Assembly: GCA_017615955.1 (NCBI GenBank)
Contig: JAFZZD010000418.1
Coordinates: forward strand, 1-5,648
Source of the DNA: Victivallales bacterium
Lineage (GTDB): Bacteria; Verrucomicrobiota; Lentisphaeria; Oligosphaerales; Oligosphaeraceae
Direction of reading: 5' to 3'
DNA: 5,648 nucleotides
A program made the translations under genes and the position numbers. Below the pieces are notes generated by a model. That model ran no database searches, was not told where the DNA came from, and was given only the letters and a program-made list of their open reading frames with translations. This document shows positions 1 to 5,580 of the stretch, piece by piece (position 1 is the first letter of the stretch; each line of letters opens with the position of its first letter).

Positions 1-28
1 GACCACTGTCCACTGACCACAGTCCACG
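1..28. repeat. Heptamer tandem repeat, four units, at the left window edge
   Basis: Four consecutive 7-base units read GACCACT, GTCCACT, GACCACA and GTCCACG, so the consensus is G(A/T)CCAC(T/A/G). The array may continue to the left of the window. It ends 22 bases before the start codon of the first gene. Short heptamer arrays of this sort occur in intergenic DNA of several bacterial groups (for example the STRR repeats of cyanobacteria). I see no sign that this one encodes protein, and any regulatory role is unknown. Confidence 0.7.
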
Positions 29-39
29 TAGATAAAATA

Positions 40-44
40 GGGAG
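40..44 (+). promoter_or_regulatory. Ribosome binding site of the first gene
   Basis: GGGAG lies 6 bases before the ATG at 51. This supports that start over the out-of-frame ATG at 46. No convincing -35/-10 pair is visible in the 50 bases available, so the promoter is probably outside the window or the gene is part of a longer transcript. Confidence 0.6.
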
Positions 45-50
45 AATGAA

Positions 51-980
51 ATGAGTGAGGCATACTTGGCGTATAATTTCCATTGGGGAGATTTTCCACA
101 GGAAAAATGGCCTTTCATAATAAGGGAATATCTGGATTACGGCATAGAGCATTTCGTATTTACCGACCCGCTTATACGAAGGTGCCTGGACGAACTTGAT
201 TTCTTGGATTATATGAAGTCATTATGTGCGGAATATGGAGTGCATTTTGTTGCAATGCACGCAATTTGCGGCAGAAATGACGACCTGGACATAATTGAGC
301 CAGAGCAGAGGCCGCGCATGATTGCGGACCATATCCGCTCATTGCAAATCGCGGCTGACTTTGGCGTGAAGACCTACACCGTGCATCCAGGCGCGTATTT
401 CCATGTGGTGCCTCAGTATCATACCCCTTTGGAAATCTTGAGGCGCAACACGCTGGAGGCATTGGACGCAATGGTTCCTGTAGCCGAGAAATGTGGAGTT
501 GTGATAGCGGTGGAGAATTCCTTCGAGCCGCCCAATTCCCCTGATGAGGTGCTGTACTATGTGAATCATTATTCATCAAGTCCAGCGGTGGGCGTGTGCT
601 ATGATACAGGGCATGCCAATCTGATGGCGCCGTTCCCAGGCAAGAAGGCTGAACTTTATGCCAGCTACATGCCCAGCAGCTGGTGGGAGAACGGCATAAT
701 CGAGGAACCCGCCGCACTGGACAAGCTGTTCCCGCACATTGTCACCACGCATATCCACGACAACAACGGCTATGGCGACCTGCATGCGATGCCCTACGAC
801 GGCAATATCTACTGGGAGCGGCTCATGCCGCGTCTGCGCAGTTGCCCACGTATGCTGGAGTACCAGACGGAGGTCTGCTTCAAAAGCGGCGAGAACTGGG
901 CGGGCAAGCTGCTGGCGCCCAAGGGCGGCTATTCCATCAAGAGGCAGGTGGAGACATTCAGAAAACTATTTTCTCTTTAG
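51..980 (+). CDS. Sugar phosphate isomerase/epimerase family protein (xylose isomerase-like TIM barrel)
   Basis: A 309-residue protein, the usual length for this family, likely a cytoplasmic metal-dependent isomerase or epimerase acting on a sugar or related polyol. Visible barrel-strand motifs, in order, are FVAMH (His70), YTVHPG (His112), IAVENS (Glu155), VCYDTGHAN (Asp185, His188), THIHDNNG (His234, His236, Asp237), a DLH...PYDG stretch (His245, Asp250) and LEYQTE (Glu270/Glu274). The Glu, Asp/His, His/Asp and Glu series is the typical divalent metal site of the AP-endonuclease-2/xylose-isomerase-like superfamily. There is no signal peptide. The start at 51 has a GGGAG site. The substrate cannot be deduced, and the neighbours do not form a sugar pathway. 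Endonuclease IV (DNA repair) shares the fold and some His positions, but its signature patterns are not evident. The fold is secure; the exact activity is open. Confidence 0.88.
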   Translation: MSEAYLAYNFHWGDFPQEKWPFIIREYLDYGIEHFVFTDPLIRRCLDELDFLDYMKSLCAEYGVHFVAMHAICGRNDDLDIIEPEQRPRMIADHIRSLQIAADFGVKTYTVHPGAYFHVVPQYHTPLEILRRNTLEALDAMVPVAEKCGVVIAVENSFEPPNSPDEVLYYVNHYSSSPAVGVCYDTGHANLMAPFPGKKAELYASYMPSSWWENGIIEEPAALDKLFPHIVTTHIHDNNGYGDLHAMPYDGNIYWERLMPRLRSCPRMLEYQTEVCFKSGENWAGKLLAPKGGYSIKRQVETFRKLFSL

Positions 981-983
981 ACC

Positions 984-2267
984 ATGAAGGACAACAGTAT
1001 TTACATCCTTGATACGAACATACTTCTTTTTGATGCCAGGGCACTGTGGAATTTCCCAGGACAGAAGCTGCTGGTGCCCATTGAGGTGATTGGCGACTTG
1101 GACAATTTCAAGCACGGCACTGACGAAACCGCCCGCAATGCACGTTTTGCGGCACTTGCGTTTGACGAATTGCGGAAGAAGGGCAGCCTCAAGGAAGGAG
1201 TGGAACTGGAGAATGGCTCTGTCATAAAGGTGGCAAGTCCAGTGCAGCCAGGTGTGCGTTCCGATGCGGCGCTTTTGATTTTGGCGGAGCAACTGCGGAA
1301 GAAGAGGGAGAAGCCCATATTGGTGACCAAAAGCGTGAATCTACGTGTGAAGGCGGATGCATTGGGGCTGGAGGCGCAGGACTACGGGCAGGACACGCCT
1401 GTAGATACGGACACTATGCGCGGCTGGGTGCGCATTGCCACCAACGAGAAGACATTGGCTGCATTGAGGGAAGGCGAAGCAGTTCCAGCAAAGCGCTTCA
1501 AATTGCACAGCAACCAGTATGCATTCCTGCATGAGAAGGACAACCCGTCCAAGGGAATATGTGCACGTTTCCATGCCAATGAGGGTGTGCTTAGGAAACT
1601 GTCCGAGGCAAATCGCAGTGCCTGCGGCATCAAGAGTCTCAACATAGAGCAGACATTCTCTCTGGACGCATTGATGGATCCAGCCATAACGCTGGTGACA
1701 TTGGCGGGCAGGGCGGGCACAGGCAAGACCTTGCTTGCCATTGCAGCCGCGTTGCAGCAGATTTTCGGGCAAAAACGCTATGAGAAGCTGCTGGTGTTCC
1801 GTCCCACCATGCCGGTGAGCCGGGACTTGGGCTATTTGCCTGGTGACATCAATGACAAGATGCGGCCATGGATGCAGCCTGTCTATGACGCGCTGGAGCT
1901 GATACGTTCCATGGACAGGCGCGGTGGCAGACTGCTGCCCAACGATGTGCTGAACTGTCCTGAAATCAGCGTTGAGCCATTGACATACATACGCGGGCGC
2001 AGCATACCCAACCAGTTCATCATCATAGACGAGGCGCAGAACCTGACGCCGCTGGAGGTGAAGACTGCGATTACCCGCGTGGGGCTTGGCAGCAAGGTGG
2101 TACTTACTGGCGACCCTGCGCAGATAGACAATCCATACGTGGATGCCCGCTCCAATGGGCTGACTAGGCTTGTGGGGCGTTTCCTTGAAAGTCCGCTTGC
2201 CGCGCATGTAACTCTGGTGCATGGTGAACGTTCCGAACTGGCGGAGACCGCCTCGACTTTGCTGTGA
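984..2267 (+). CDS. phoH: PhoH family protein with N-terminal PIN domain (PIN-PhoH ATPase)
   Basis: 427 residues in two modules. Residues 5-135 form a PIN ribonuclease domain: YILDTNILL (Asp10), VIGDLDNFKHG (Asp38), RSDAALLIL (Asp94) and LVTKSVNLRVKA. Residues about 220-427 form the PhoH P-loop ATPase: Walker A GRAGTGKT (242-249), RPTMPVSRDLGYLPGD (273-288), Walker B IIIDEAQN (346-353) and the LTGDPAQID motif (374-382). This is the PhoH2/YlaK architecture. Mycobacterial PhoH2 proteins of this kind are reported as ATP-dependent RNA helicase/ribonucleases, and a cytoplasmic RNA-processing role is inferred here. At position 117 a serine (codon AGC, 1332-1334) stands where relatives have Asp in the VTKD motif, which may weaken nuclease activity. 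The ATPase motifs look intact. The gene begins 3 bases after the upstream stop with no clear Shine-Dalgarno sequence, so translational coupling is likely. Confidence 0.95.
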   Translation: MKDNSIYILDTNILLFDARALWNFPGQKLLVPIEVIGDLDNFKHGTDETARNARFAALAFDELRKKGSLKEGVELENGSVIKVASPVQPGVRSDAALLILAEQLRKKREKPILVTKSVNLRVKADALGLEAQDYGQDTPVDTDTMRGWVRIATNEKTLAALREGEAVPAKRFKLHSNQYAFLHEKDNPSKGICARFHANEGVLRKLSEANRSACGIKSLNIEQTFSLDALMDPAITLVTLAGRAGTGKTLLAIAAALQQIFGQKRYEKLLVFRPTMPVSRDLGYLPGDINDKMRPWMQPVYDALELIRSMDRRGGRLLPNDVLNCPEISVEPLTYIRGRSIPNQFIIIDEAQNLTPLEVKTAITRVGLGSKVVLTGDPAQIDNPYVDARSNGLTRLVGRFLESPLAAHVTLVHGERSELAETASTLL

Positions 2268-2274
2268 TTATATT

Positions 2275-2279
2275 GGAGG
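2275..2279 (+). promoter_or_regulatory. Shine-Dalgarno-like GGAGG unusually far upstream of the transporter start
   Basis: A perfect GGAGG sits in the 34-base gap after the PhoH stop, but 22 bases separate it from the ATG at 2302. An in-frame ATT codon at 2290 lies 10 bases downstream of it and would add four residues (Ile-Asp-Cys-Ile) before that Met. Folding of the short AT-rich palindromes between (CAATTG at 2280, CAATATTG at 2286) could also bring the site closer. The motif is clear; its use is inferred. Confidence 0.4.
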
Positions 2280-2301
2280 CAATTGCAATATTGACTGTAT
2301 T

Positions 2302-3720
2302 ATGAAGAGAGATTGTTTTTCAAGCCGCATTGGTTATGTGTTGGCTGCTGCTGGTTCCGCAGTGGGATTGGGAAACATTTGGCGTTTCCCGTATTTGACG
2401 GCAAAATATGGCGGCGGCATTTTTCTGCTGACGTATCTGATTCTCGTGCTGACTTTCGGTTATTCCCTTCTTATTGCGGAGAACTGCATCGGGCGCATGA
2501 CGGGCAAGGGACCCATTGGCGCATTCCGCGATTTGTGCGCGGGAAAAACCTCATTTCTAGGTGCGGTTCGTATAGGTGGCTGGCTTAATTCCATTGCGCC
2601 TATCATCATAGTCCCATATTACTGTGTCATTGGCGGCTGGGTCACCAAATATTGCGTGGCTATGCTCACAACTCCCATCAGCGCATTCCACAAGGATGCC
2701 ACTGTTTTGGTTGACGGTGCCTTGAAGGATGCATCCACGTACTATTTCACCAACTTCATTACCTCCACCTGGGAACCCATACTCTATTTTTGCATATTCG
2801 CGGCCATATTGATATTGGTTGTTGGCATGGGCGTCGAGAAAGGGATTGAGCGCTTCAACAAGATACTGATGCCGCTTCTGGTGCTGATGTGCATTGGCAT
2901 CTGCATCTACTGCTGCTTCCTCCCGAATGCTGGCGAGGGCCTTCGCTATTATCTGTATCCTGACAGCAGCAAGTTCAGCTACATGACAGTGGTGGCCGCC
3001 ATGGGGCAGTTGTTCTTCTCTCTTTCCATCGCCATGGGCATCATGGTCACATACGGCTCGTATATGCGTCAGGAAGACAATCTGGTGGGGAATGTGAACC
3101 AGGTTGAGATATTCGATACTGGCGTTGCATTCCTGGCGGGACTGATGATCATTCCCGCCGTCGTGTCCTTTGGCGGGAAGGAGGCGGCGGAGGCCGCTGG
3201 CCCGGGCTTGGTGTTCTGCACGATGCCAAAGGTATTTGCGTCATTTTCAGGCGGGCGTATTATCGCCATAATCTTCTTTCTGCTGGTGTTGTTCGCCGCT
3301 GCAACCTCCGCAATTTCACTGCTTGAGACCAATGTGCAGACAATAGGGCAGGAACTGAAGTTGAGCCGCAAGCGTGCCATTGTCCTGGGCTTCGTTGAAA
3401 TCATAGTCGTGGGTATTGTGACCATTCTTGGATACAGCCTGCTTTCCAATGTGCATCCACTGGCATTCATTGAACGCTACAAAGGCATGGACATTCTGGA
3501 CACGCTGGATTTCCTGGCAAACAACATCATAATGCCCCTGGGCGCGATATTGACTACGATTCTTGTGACCTCTGTCATTGGCCTGGAACGCTTCTGCAAG
3601 GAAGTGGATCCAACTGGCACAAAATGGAAGCGGCGTGGCATATTCCAGTTCTGCGTATGCGTCATCGTCATTCCATGCCTCCTAATCGTTCTTCTCAATT
3701 CAATTGGCGTTCTCAAGTAA
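2302..3720 (+). CDS. Sodium-dependent transporter, neurotransmitter:sodium symporter (NSS/SNF) family
   Basis: With ATG 2302 the protein has 472 residues and about 11 predicted membrane helices (roughly 10-30, 38-60, 96-120, 158-177, 188-207, 227-254, 274-290, 319-341, 359-381, 404-428, 447-470), typical of bacterial NSS members. It probably couples Na+ entry to uptake of an amino acid or similar small amine across the inner membrane. Helix 1 carries GSAVGLGNIWRFP (18-30), matching LeuT residues that bind Na+ and substrate (Gly18, Ala20, Asn25). Helix 6 has GQLFFSLSIAMG (235-246), where Ser240 and Ser242 match LeuT Thr254 and Ser256. Helix 8 has ATSAIS with Thr335/Ser336, matching the LeuT Na2 site. 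The frame is open from an ATG at 2221, but those 27 extra residues overlap the PhoH gene and are not transporter-like. The 2302 start gives the normal short N-terminus. The substrate is not deducible. Confidence 0.93.
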   Translation: MKRDCFSSRIGYVLAAAGSAVGLGNIWRFPYLTAKYGGGIFLLTYLILVLTFGYSLLIAENCIGRMTGKGPIGAFRDLCAGKTSFLGAVRIGGWLNSIAPIIIVPYYCVIGGWVTKYCVAMLTTPISAFHKDATVLVDGALKDASTYYFTNFITSTWEPILYFCIFAAILILVVGMGVEKGIERFNKILMPLLVLMCIGICIYCCFLPNAGEGLRYYLYPDSSKFSYMTVVAAMGQLFFSLSIAMGIMVTYGSYMRQEDNLVGNVNQVEIFDTGVAFLAGLMIIPAVVSFGGKEAAEAAGPGLVFCTMPKVFASFSGGRIIAIIFFLLVLFAAATSAISLLETNVQTIGQELKLSRKRAIVLGFVEIIVVGIVTILGYSLLSNVHPLAFIERYKGMDILDTLDFLANNIIMPLGAILTTILVTSVIGLERFCKEVDPTGTKWKRRGIFQFCVCVIVIPCLLIVLLNSIGVLK

Positions 3721-3723
3721 GGA
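3719..3723 (+). promoter_or_regulatory. Ribosome binding site of the rlmB-like gene
   Basis: AAGGA overlaps the transporter's TAA stop and lies 9 bases before ATG 3733. It supports that start and suggests the two genes are translated from one message. Confidence 0.6.
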
Positions 3724-3732
3724 TTTTCACAG

Positions 3733-4452
3733 ATGGAAAATGCAATTGGCAGGATATATGGCATAAACCCAGTGTTTGAGGCGGTCAGGGCGGCCAGGCG
3801 TGAGATACGCAAGGTGTGGCTTAACAGGGAGGGCACTGCGAATCCCCGCCTCAAGAAGCTAGCCTCGTTCCTGGAGGCCCGAAGTGTCAGAATAGAGTGG
3901 ACTGACAAGGCGAAGTTGTTTGACTTGAGCGGCACCAGGGAGCATCAGGGCGCAGTGCTGGATGCGGGCGAATTCCAGTATACGCCCTTTGCGGATATGC
4001 TGGGGCAACGCCGCATTGTGCTGCTGGATTCCATAGAAGACCCGCATAATGTGGGGGCCATAATGCGCAGCGCGGAGATATTCGGGTGGAAGAACGTGCT
4101 GTTGCCCAGGCGTGGGGCACCGTTGGTGACGCCTTCCGTTGCAAAATCGTCTGCTGGCGCCTGTGAGCATCTTTCCATCGCCTGCAATTGCTCGCCTAAC
4201 CAATATGTGAAAATCGCCTTGGAGGAAGGCTACAGCGTGGTGTCCTTGGATGGTGCCGGCAAGGTGGAACTGGAGGCATTGCGCAGCGAGGACAATGAGA
4301 AGCTGCTGCTTGTGGTAGGCGGCGAGAATTCAGGCGTCAGCCAGTTCATCCTCAATAGTTCCACTGTGGTGGCGGCAATACCACAGGCAGGCAAAATCAA
4401 TTCACTCAATGCCTCAGTGGCGGCTGGCATTGCGCTTTATTTGCTGAAATGA
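3733..4452 (+). CDS. rlmB: SpoU/TrmH-family RNA 2'-O-ribose methyltransferase, RlmB-like
   Basis: 239 residues, the normal length for RlmB, which methylates the ribose of G2251 (E. coli numbering) in 23S rRNA using S-adenosylmethionine. Residues 5-78 resemble the L30e-like substrate-binding domain, from GRIYGINPVFEAV to the family hallmark REHQGAVLDA (69-78). The SPOUT catalytic domain follows. Motif 1 is LDSIEDPHNVGAIMRSA (98-114, with Asn106 and Arg112). Motif 2 is LLLVVGGENSGVS (191-203, with Glu198). Motif 3 is IPQAGKINSLNASVAAGIAL (216-235, with Ser224 and Asn226). Motifs 2 and 3 make the trefoil-knot cofactor site, and all key residues are present. The HQG motif and N-terminal domain favour RlmB over tRNA enzymes such as TrmH, but related paralogues with other rRNA targets cannot be excluded. 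It lies 12 bases after the transporter and overlaps the next gene by 4 bases. Confidence 0.9.
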   Translation: MENAIGRIYGINPVFEAVRAARREIRKVWLNREGTANPRLKKLASFLEARSVRIEWTDKAKLFDLSGTREHQGAVLDAGEFQYTPFADMLGQRRIVLLDSIEDPHNVGAIMRSAEIFGWKNVLLPRRGAPLVTPSVAKSSAGACEHLSIACNCSPNQYVKIALEEGYSVVSLDGAGKVELEALRSEDNEKLLLVVGGENSGVSQFILNSSTVVAAIPQAGKINSLNASVAAGIALYLLK

Positions 4453-5051
4453 TGCTTAGGCTGGATATAAATGACGCCTCCGCACTAGAGAAGGTGGCGC
4501 GGATATTGCAGGAAGGCGGCGTGGTTGCATTGCCGACTGAGACGGTATATGGACTTGTGACCCTGTGGGACAACAAAGCTGGCCGTGCGAGAATATATGC
4601 TTTGAAAAGACGTCCTGCAAACAAATTGTTGCAGATGCTGGCCTCCAGTGTGGAAATGGCGGAGCAGGCTGGAATTGTCTGCAATTTCAGGGTCTTGGCT
4701 GTGACAGAAAGATTCTGTCCGGGGCCGATTACAATTGTGGCACCAGATATAAATGGCGGCTCCATTGGCTTCCGTATACCAAACAATGACTTCATATTGC
4801 GCCTGTTACTGAGACTAGGAAAGCCATTGGCTGCAACCAGCGCAAACCTGTCAGGAAAGCCGGCAGCCTTGAACGCGAAAGATGCAGTATGCGATTTGGA
4901 CGGAGAACCAGATGCAGTGCTTGACGGCGGCGAAATCAGTGTCACGGGAGGGCAGGCCTCAACCGTGCTATCACTGCTGGGTGAAAAGCCCGTGATATTG
5001 AGGGAAGGTCCAGTTTTACTGGAAGAAATTGAGGCTGCCCTAAAGGTATAG
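4449..5051 (+). CDS. tsaC: L-threonylcarbamoyladenylate synthase (YrdC/TsaC/Sua5 family)
   Basis: 200 residues forming a single YrdC domain, without the C-terminal extension of long Sua5 proteins. The family reaction makes threonylcarbamoyl-AMP from threonine, bicarbonate and ATP, the first step of the t6A37 modification in ANN-decoding tRNAs, in the cytoplasm. Visible motifs are GGVVALPTETVYGLV (23-37), YALKRRPANK (50-59, the basic KxRP nucleotide-binding segment), FCPGPITIVAP (89-99), IGFRIPNND (106-114), PLAATSANLSGKPA (126-139), GGQASTVLSL (167-176) and ILREGPV (183-189). The start overlaps the rlmB-like stop as ATGATG, with ATG at 4449 and a second in-frame ATG at 4452, so coupling is likely and either Met could start. 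Both genes modify translation RNAs, giving a modest functional link. It is the last gene of the cluster and is followed by a hairpin. Confidence 0.93.
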   Translation: MMLRLDINDASALEKVARILQEGGVVALPTETVYGLVTLWDNKAGRARIYALKRRPANKLLQMLASSVEMAEQAGIVCNFRVLAVTERFCPGPITIVAPDINGGSIGFRIPNNDFILRLLLRLGKPLAATSANLSGKPAALNAKDAVCDLDGEPDAVLDGGEISVTGGQASTVLSLLGEKPVILREGPVLLEEIEAALKV

Positions 5052-5058
5052 GCTAAAT

Positions 5059-5081
5059 ATGCGCCCAGAGGCGGGGCGCAT
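5059..5081 (+). terminator. GC-rich hairpin just after the last gene, possible terminator
   Basis: ATGCGCCC (5059-5066) and GGGCGCAT (5074-5081) are perfect inverted arms around a 7-base loop, beginning 8 bases after the tsaC stop. The following bases (TCAGGTTGTC) lack a T-run, so it fits a weak or Rho-assisted terminator, or a 3'-end stabilising hairpin, better than a classic intrinsic terminator. Confidence 0.5.
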
Positions 5082-5091
5082 TCAGGTTGTC

Positions 5092-5134
5092 ATTGGCATG
5101 TGGGTATTCCTTGGCTGGGCATAGCCAATATGCC
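5092..5134 (+). other. Nested or alternative small hairpins
   Basis: TTGGCT (5111-5116) pairs with AGCCAA (5123-5128) around GGGCAT. The same right arm (GCCAAT, 5124-5129) can instead pair with ATTGGC (5092-5097). GGCAT (5095-5099) can pair with ATGCC (5130-5134). These are exact complements read by eye. Whether the RNA uses them is unknown, and short stems like these can arise by chance. Confidence 0.35.
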
Positions 5135-5143
5135 TGTTGGATA

Positions 5144-5175
5144 AAACAGTTTGCTGTTTGGTAATAGCGTTTTTT
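5144..5175 (+). terminator. Hairpin followed by a T6 run, weak terminator candidate
   Basis: AAACAG (5144-5149) and CTGTTT (5154-5159) form a perfect 6-base-pair stem with a TTTG loop. A T6 run (5170-5175) follows 10 bases later, which is further than in a standard intrinsic terminator, and the stem is AT-rich. It could act as a back-up stop for the operon or be a chance palindrome. Confidence 0.3.
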
Positions 5176-5185
5176 ATGCGAAGTT

Positions 5186-5316
5186 TACTGGAGAACGAGG
5201 TTATTTTGCTTTGCCACGGATTGGATTATGGCTCTGCTAGCCCCAGTCATTGCCATTATGTCTGCTACAGGTCTTGCCTGTGAAAGCATTCTTAATATTA
5301 TGGATTGAAGCAACTC
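5186..5316 (+). repeat. Direct repeat copy A (131 bases), partner of 5450-5580
   Basis: Aligns without gaps to 5450-5580 at a fixed offset of 264 bases, with 30 mismatches by hand count (about 77% identity). Similarity starts around TACTGGAGAACGAGG and ends at AGCAACTC, just past the shared TGA stop, where the pyrimidine-rich tract begins. It contains one conserved reading frame (see 5228-5308), open from 5168 after TAA TAG at 5162-5167. It is not flanked by recognisable insertion sequence ends, and no transposase is present. Confidence 0.8.
5228..5308 (+). CDS. Possible small hydrophobic peptide, copy A (26 aa), unknown function
   Basis: ATG to TGA gives 26 residues, with core segments LLAPVIAIMSATGLACESI and a C-terminal NIMD. 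Residues 3-17 are strongly hydrophobic, enough for a short membrane-inserted segment, with one Cys (18) and one Glu (19) after it. The partner peptide at 5492-5572 is identical at 21 of 26 residues, while eight codons differ synonymously. That is the reason to call this coding at all. The ribosome binding site is weak: only CGGA (5217-5220), 7 bases upstream and conserved in both copies. The conserved frame continues upstream to Tyr at 5186 (YWRTRLFCFATDWI) without any ATG, GTG, TTG or CTG. It may therefore be a small gene with an internal start, or the 3' remnant of a longer one. I do not recognise a family. Confidence 0.35.
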   Translation: MALLAPVIAIMSATGLACESILNIMD

Positions 5317-5375
5317 ACTTTTTCCTTCTTTTATTCCTCAATCCTTCCCTCTTTCTTTCCCTCTTTCTTTTCCTC
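5317..5375 (+). repeat. Polypyrimidine tract A with degenerate 12-base units
   Basis: Almost pure C/T on the + strand, with a few A residues. From 5329 it parses into units ending in CCTC: TTTTATTCCTC, AATCCTTCCCTC, TTTCTTTCCCTC (5352-5363) and TTTCTTTTCCTC (5364-5375). It directly follows direct repeat copy A. The unit matches that of the second tract at 5581-5648. Reading frames across it give Phe/Leu/Ser-rich low-complexity sequence, which I do not regard as protein. Confidence 0.8.
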
Positions 5376-5449
5376 TTTCATAGCTTTTCTTGTGGCGCTT
5401 TCAACCCATCTTTCGATTCCTCTGCACATATCAATTTTCTCCTCGCCAT
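5376..5449. other. Spacer between tract A and repeat copy B, no gene seen
   Basis: These 74 bases lie between the first pyrimidine tract and the second repeat copy. The copy B frame is open here from a TTG at 5390, but no ribosome binding site precedes it. The only hint of similarity to copy A is an Arg-Phe-Leu-Cys stretch in frame in both (5168-5179 and 5414-5425), which would need a 6-residue gap to align and may be chance. Confidence 0.4.
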
Positions 5450-5580
5450 TATAACAGGGCAAGGTTGTTTTGCTCGGCCACGGAACGAATCATGGTTCTG
5501 TTAGCTCCTGTTATTGCGATTATGTCAGTGACTGGTCTTGCTTGTGAAAGCATTTTTAGGATTATGAATTGAAGCAGCTC
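5450..5580 (+). repeat. Direct repeat copy B (131 bases), partner of 5186-5316
   Basis: Second copy of the 131-base unit, collinear with copy A and without indels. In the shared frame the 29 coding mismatches fall 18 at third, 6 at first and 5 at second codon positions over 41 codons, a pattern expected from divergence under protein-level constraint. The other forward frames and the codon-matched reverse frame are less conserved or interrupted. Copy B ends in AGCAGCTC and passes straight into the second pyrimidine tract. Confidence 0.8.
5492..5572 (+). CDS. Possible small hydrophobic peptide, copy B (26 aa), unknown function
   Basis: ATG to TGA gives 26 residues with core LLAPVIAIMSVTGLACESI and C-terminal RIMN. 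It differs from copy A at positions 2 (Ala/Val), 13 (Ala/Val), 22 (Leu/Phe), 23 (Asn/Arg) and 26 (Asp/Asn), so the hydrophobic core is preserved. The conserved CGGA (5481-5484) lies 7 bases upstream, and no stronger Shine-Dalgarno site exists. The frame is open upstream to a TTG at 5390, allowing up to 60 residues. The stretch YNRARLFCSATERI before the Met matches copy A at 9 of 14 positions, so the true protein may start earlier, at a non-ATG codon, or the copy may be a gene fragment. Small membrane peptides of toxin or regulatory type would fit the composition, but no family is recognised. Confidence 0.35.
   Translation: MVLLAPVIAIMSVTGLACESIFRIMN

Noticed and set aside
33..38. TAAAAT as a -10 promoter element
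   Set aside because: It would start transcription at or within the ribosome binding site of the first gene, and no -35 element is visible upstream.
1341..2222. 293-codon reverse frame opposite the PhoH gene
   Set aside because: The forward frame encodes complete PIN and PhoH motifs. The reverse product shows no recognisable domain and is a shadow frame.
2221..2301. Longer transporter start at ATG 2221
   Set aside because: It would overlap the PhoH gene by 47 bases and add 27 residues that do not resemble any NSS N-terminus. ATG 2302 gives the normal length before helix 1.
51..5051. A dedicated defence or biosynthetic system formed by the five genes
   Set aside because: The families are housekeeping-type with unrelated roles, and co-direction with short gaps is common in bacteria. 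Nothing ties them into one pathway.
5250..5504. 84-codon forward frame rich in Phe and Leu spanning the first pyrimidine tract
   Set aside because: It begins with TTG inside copy A, its composition is dictated by the CT repeat, and the matching frame in copy B is broken by a stop. It is a shadow of the repeat.
5186..5580. CRISPR or insertion sequence
   Set aside because: Only two imperfect 131-base copies at 264-base spacing, no short identical repeats with spacers, no terminal inverted repeats and no transposase.
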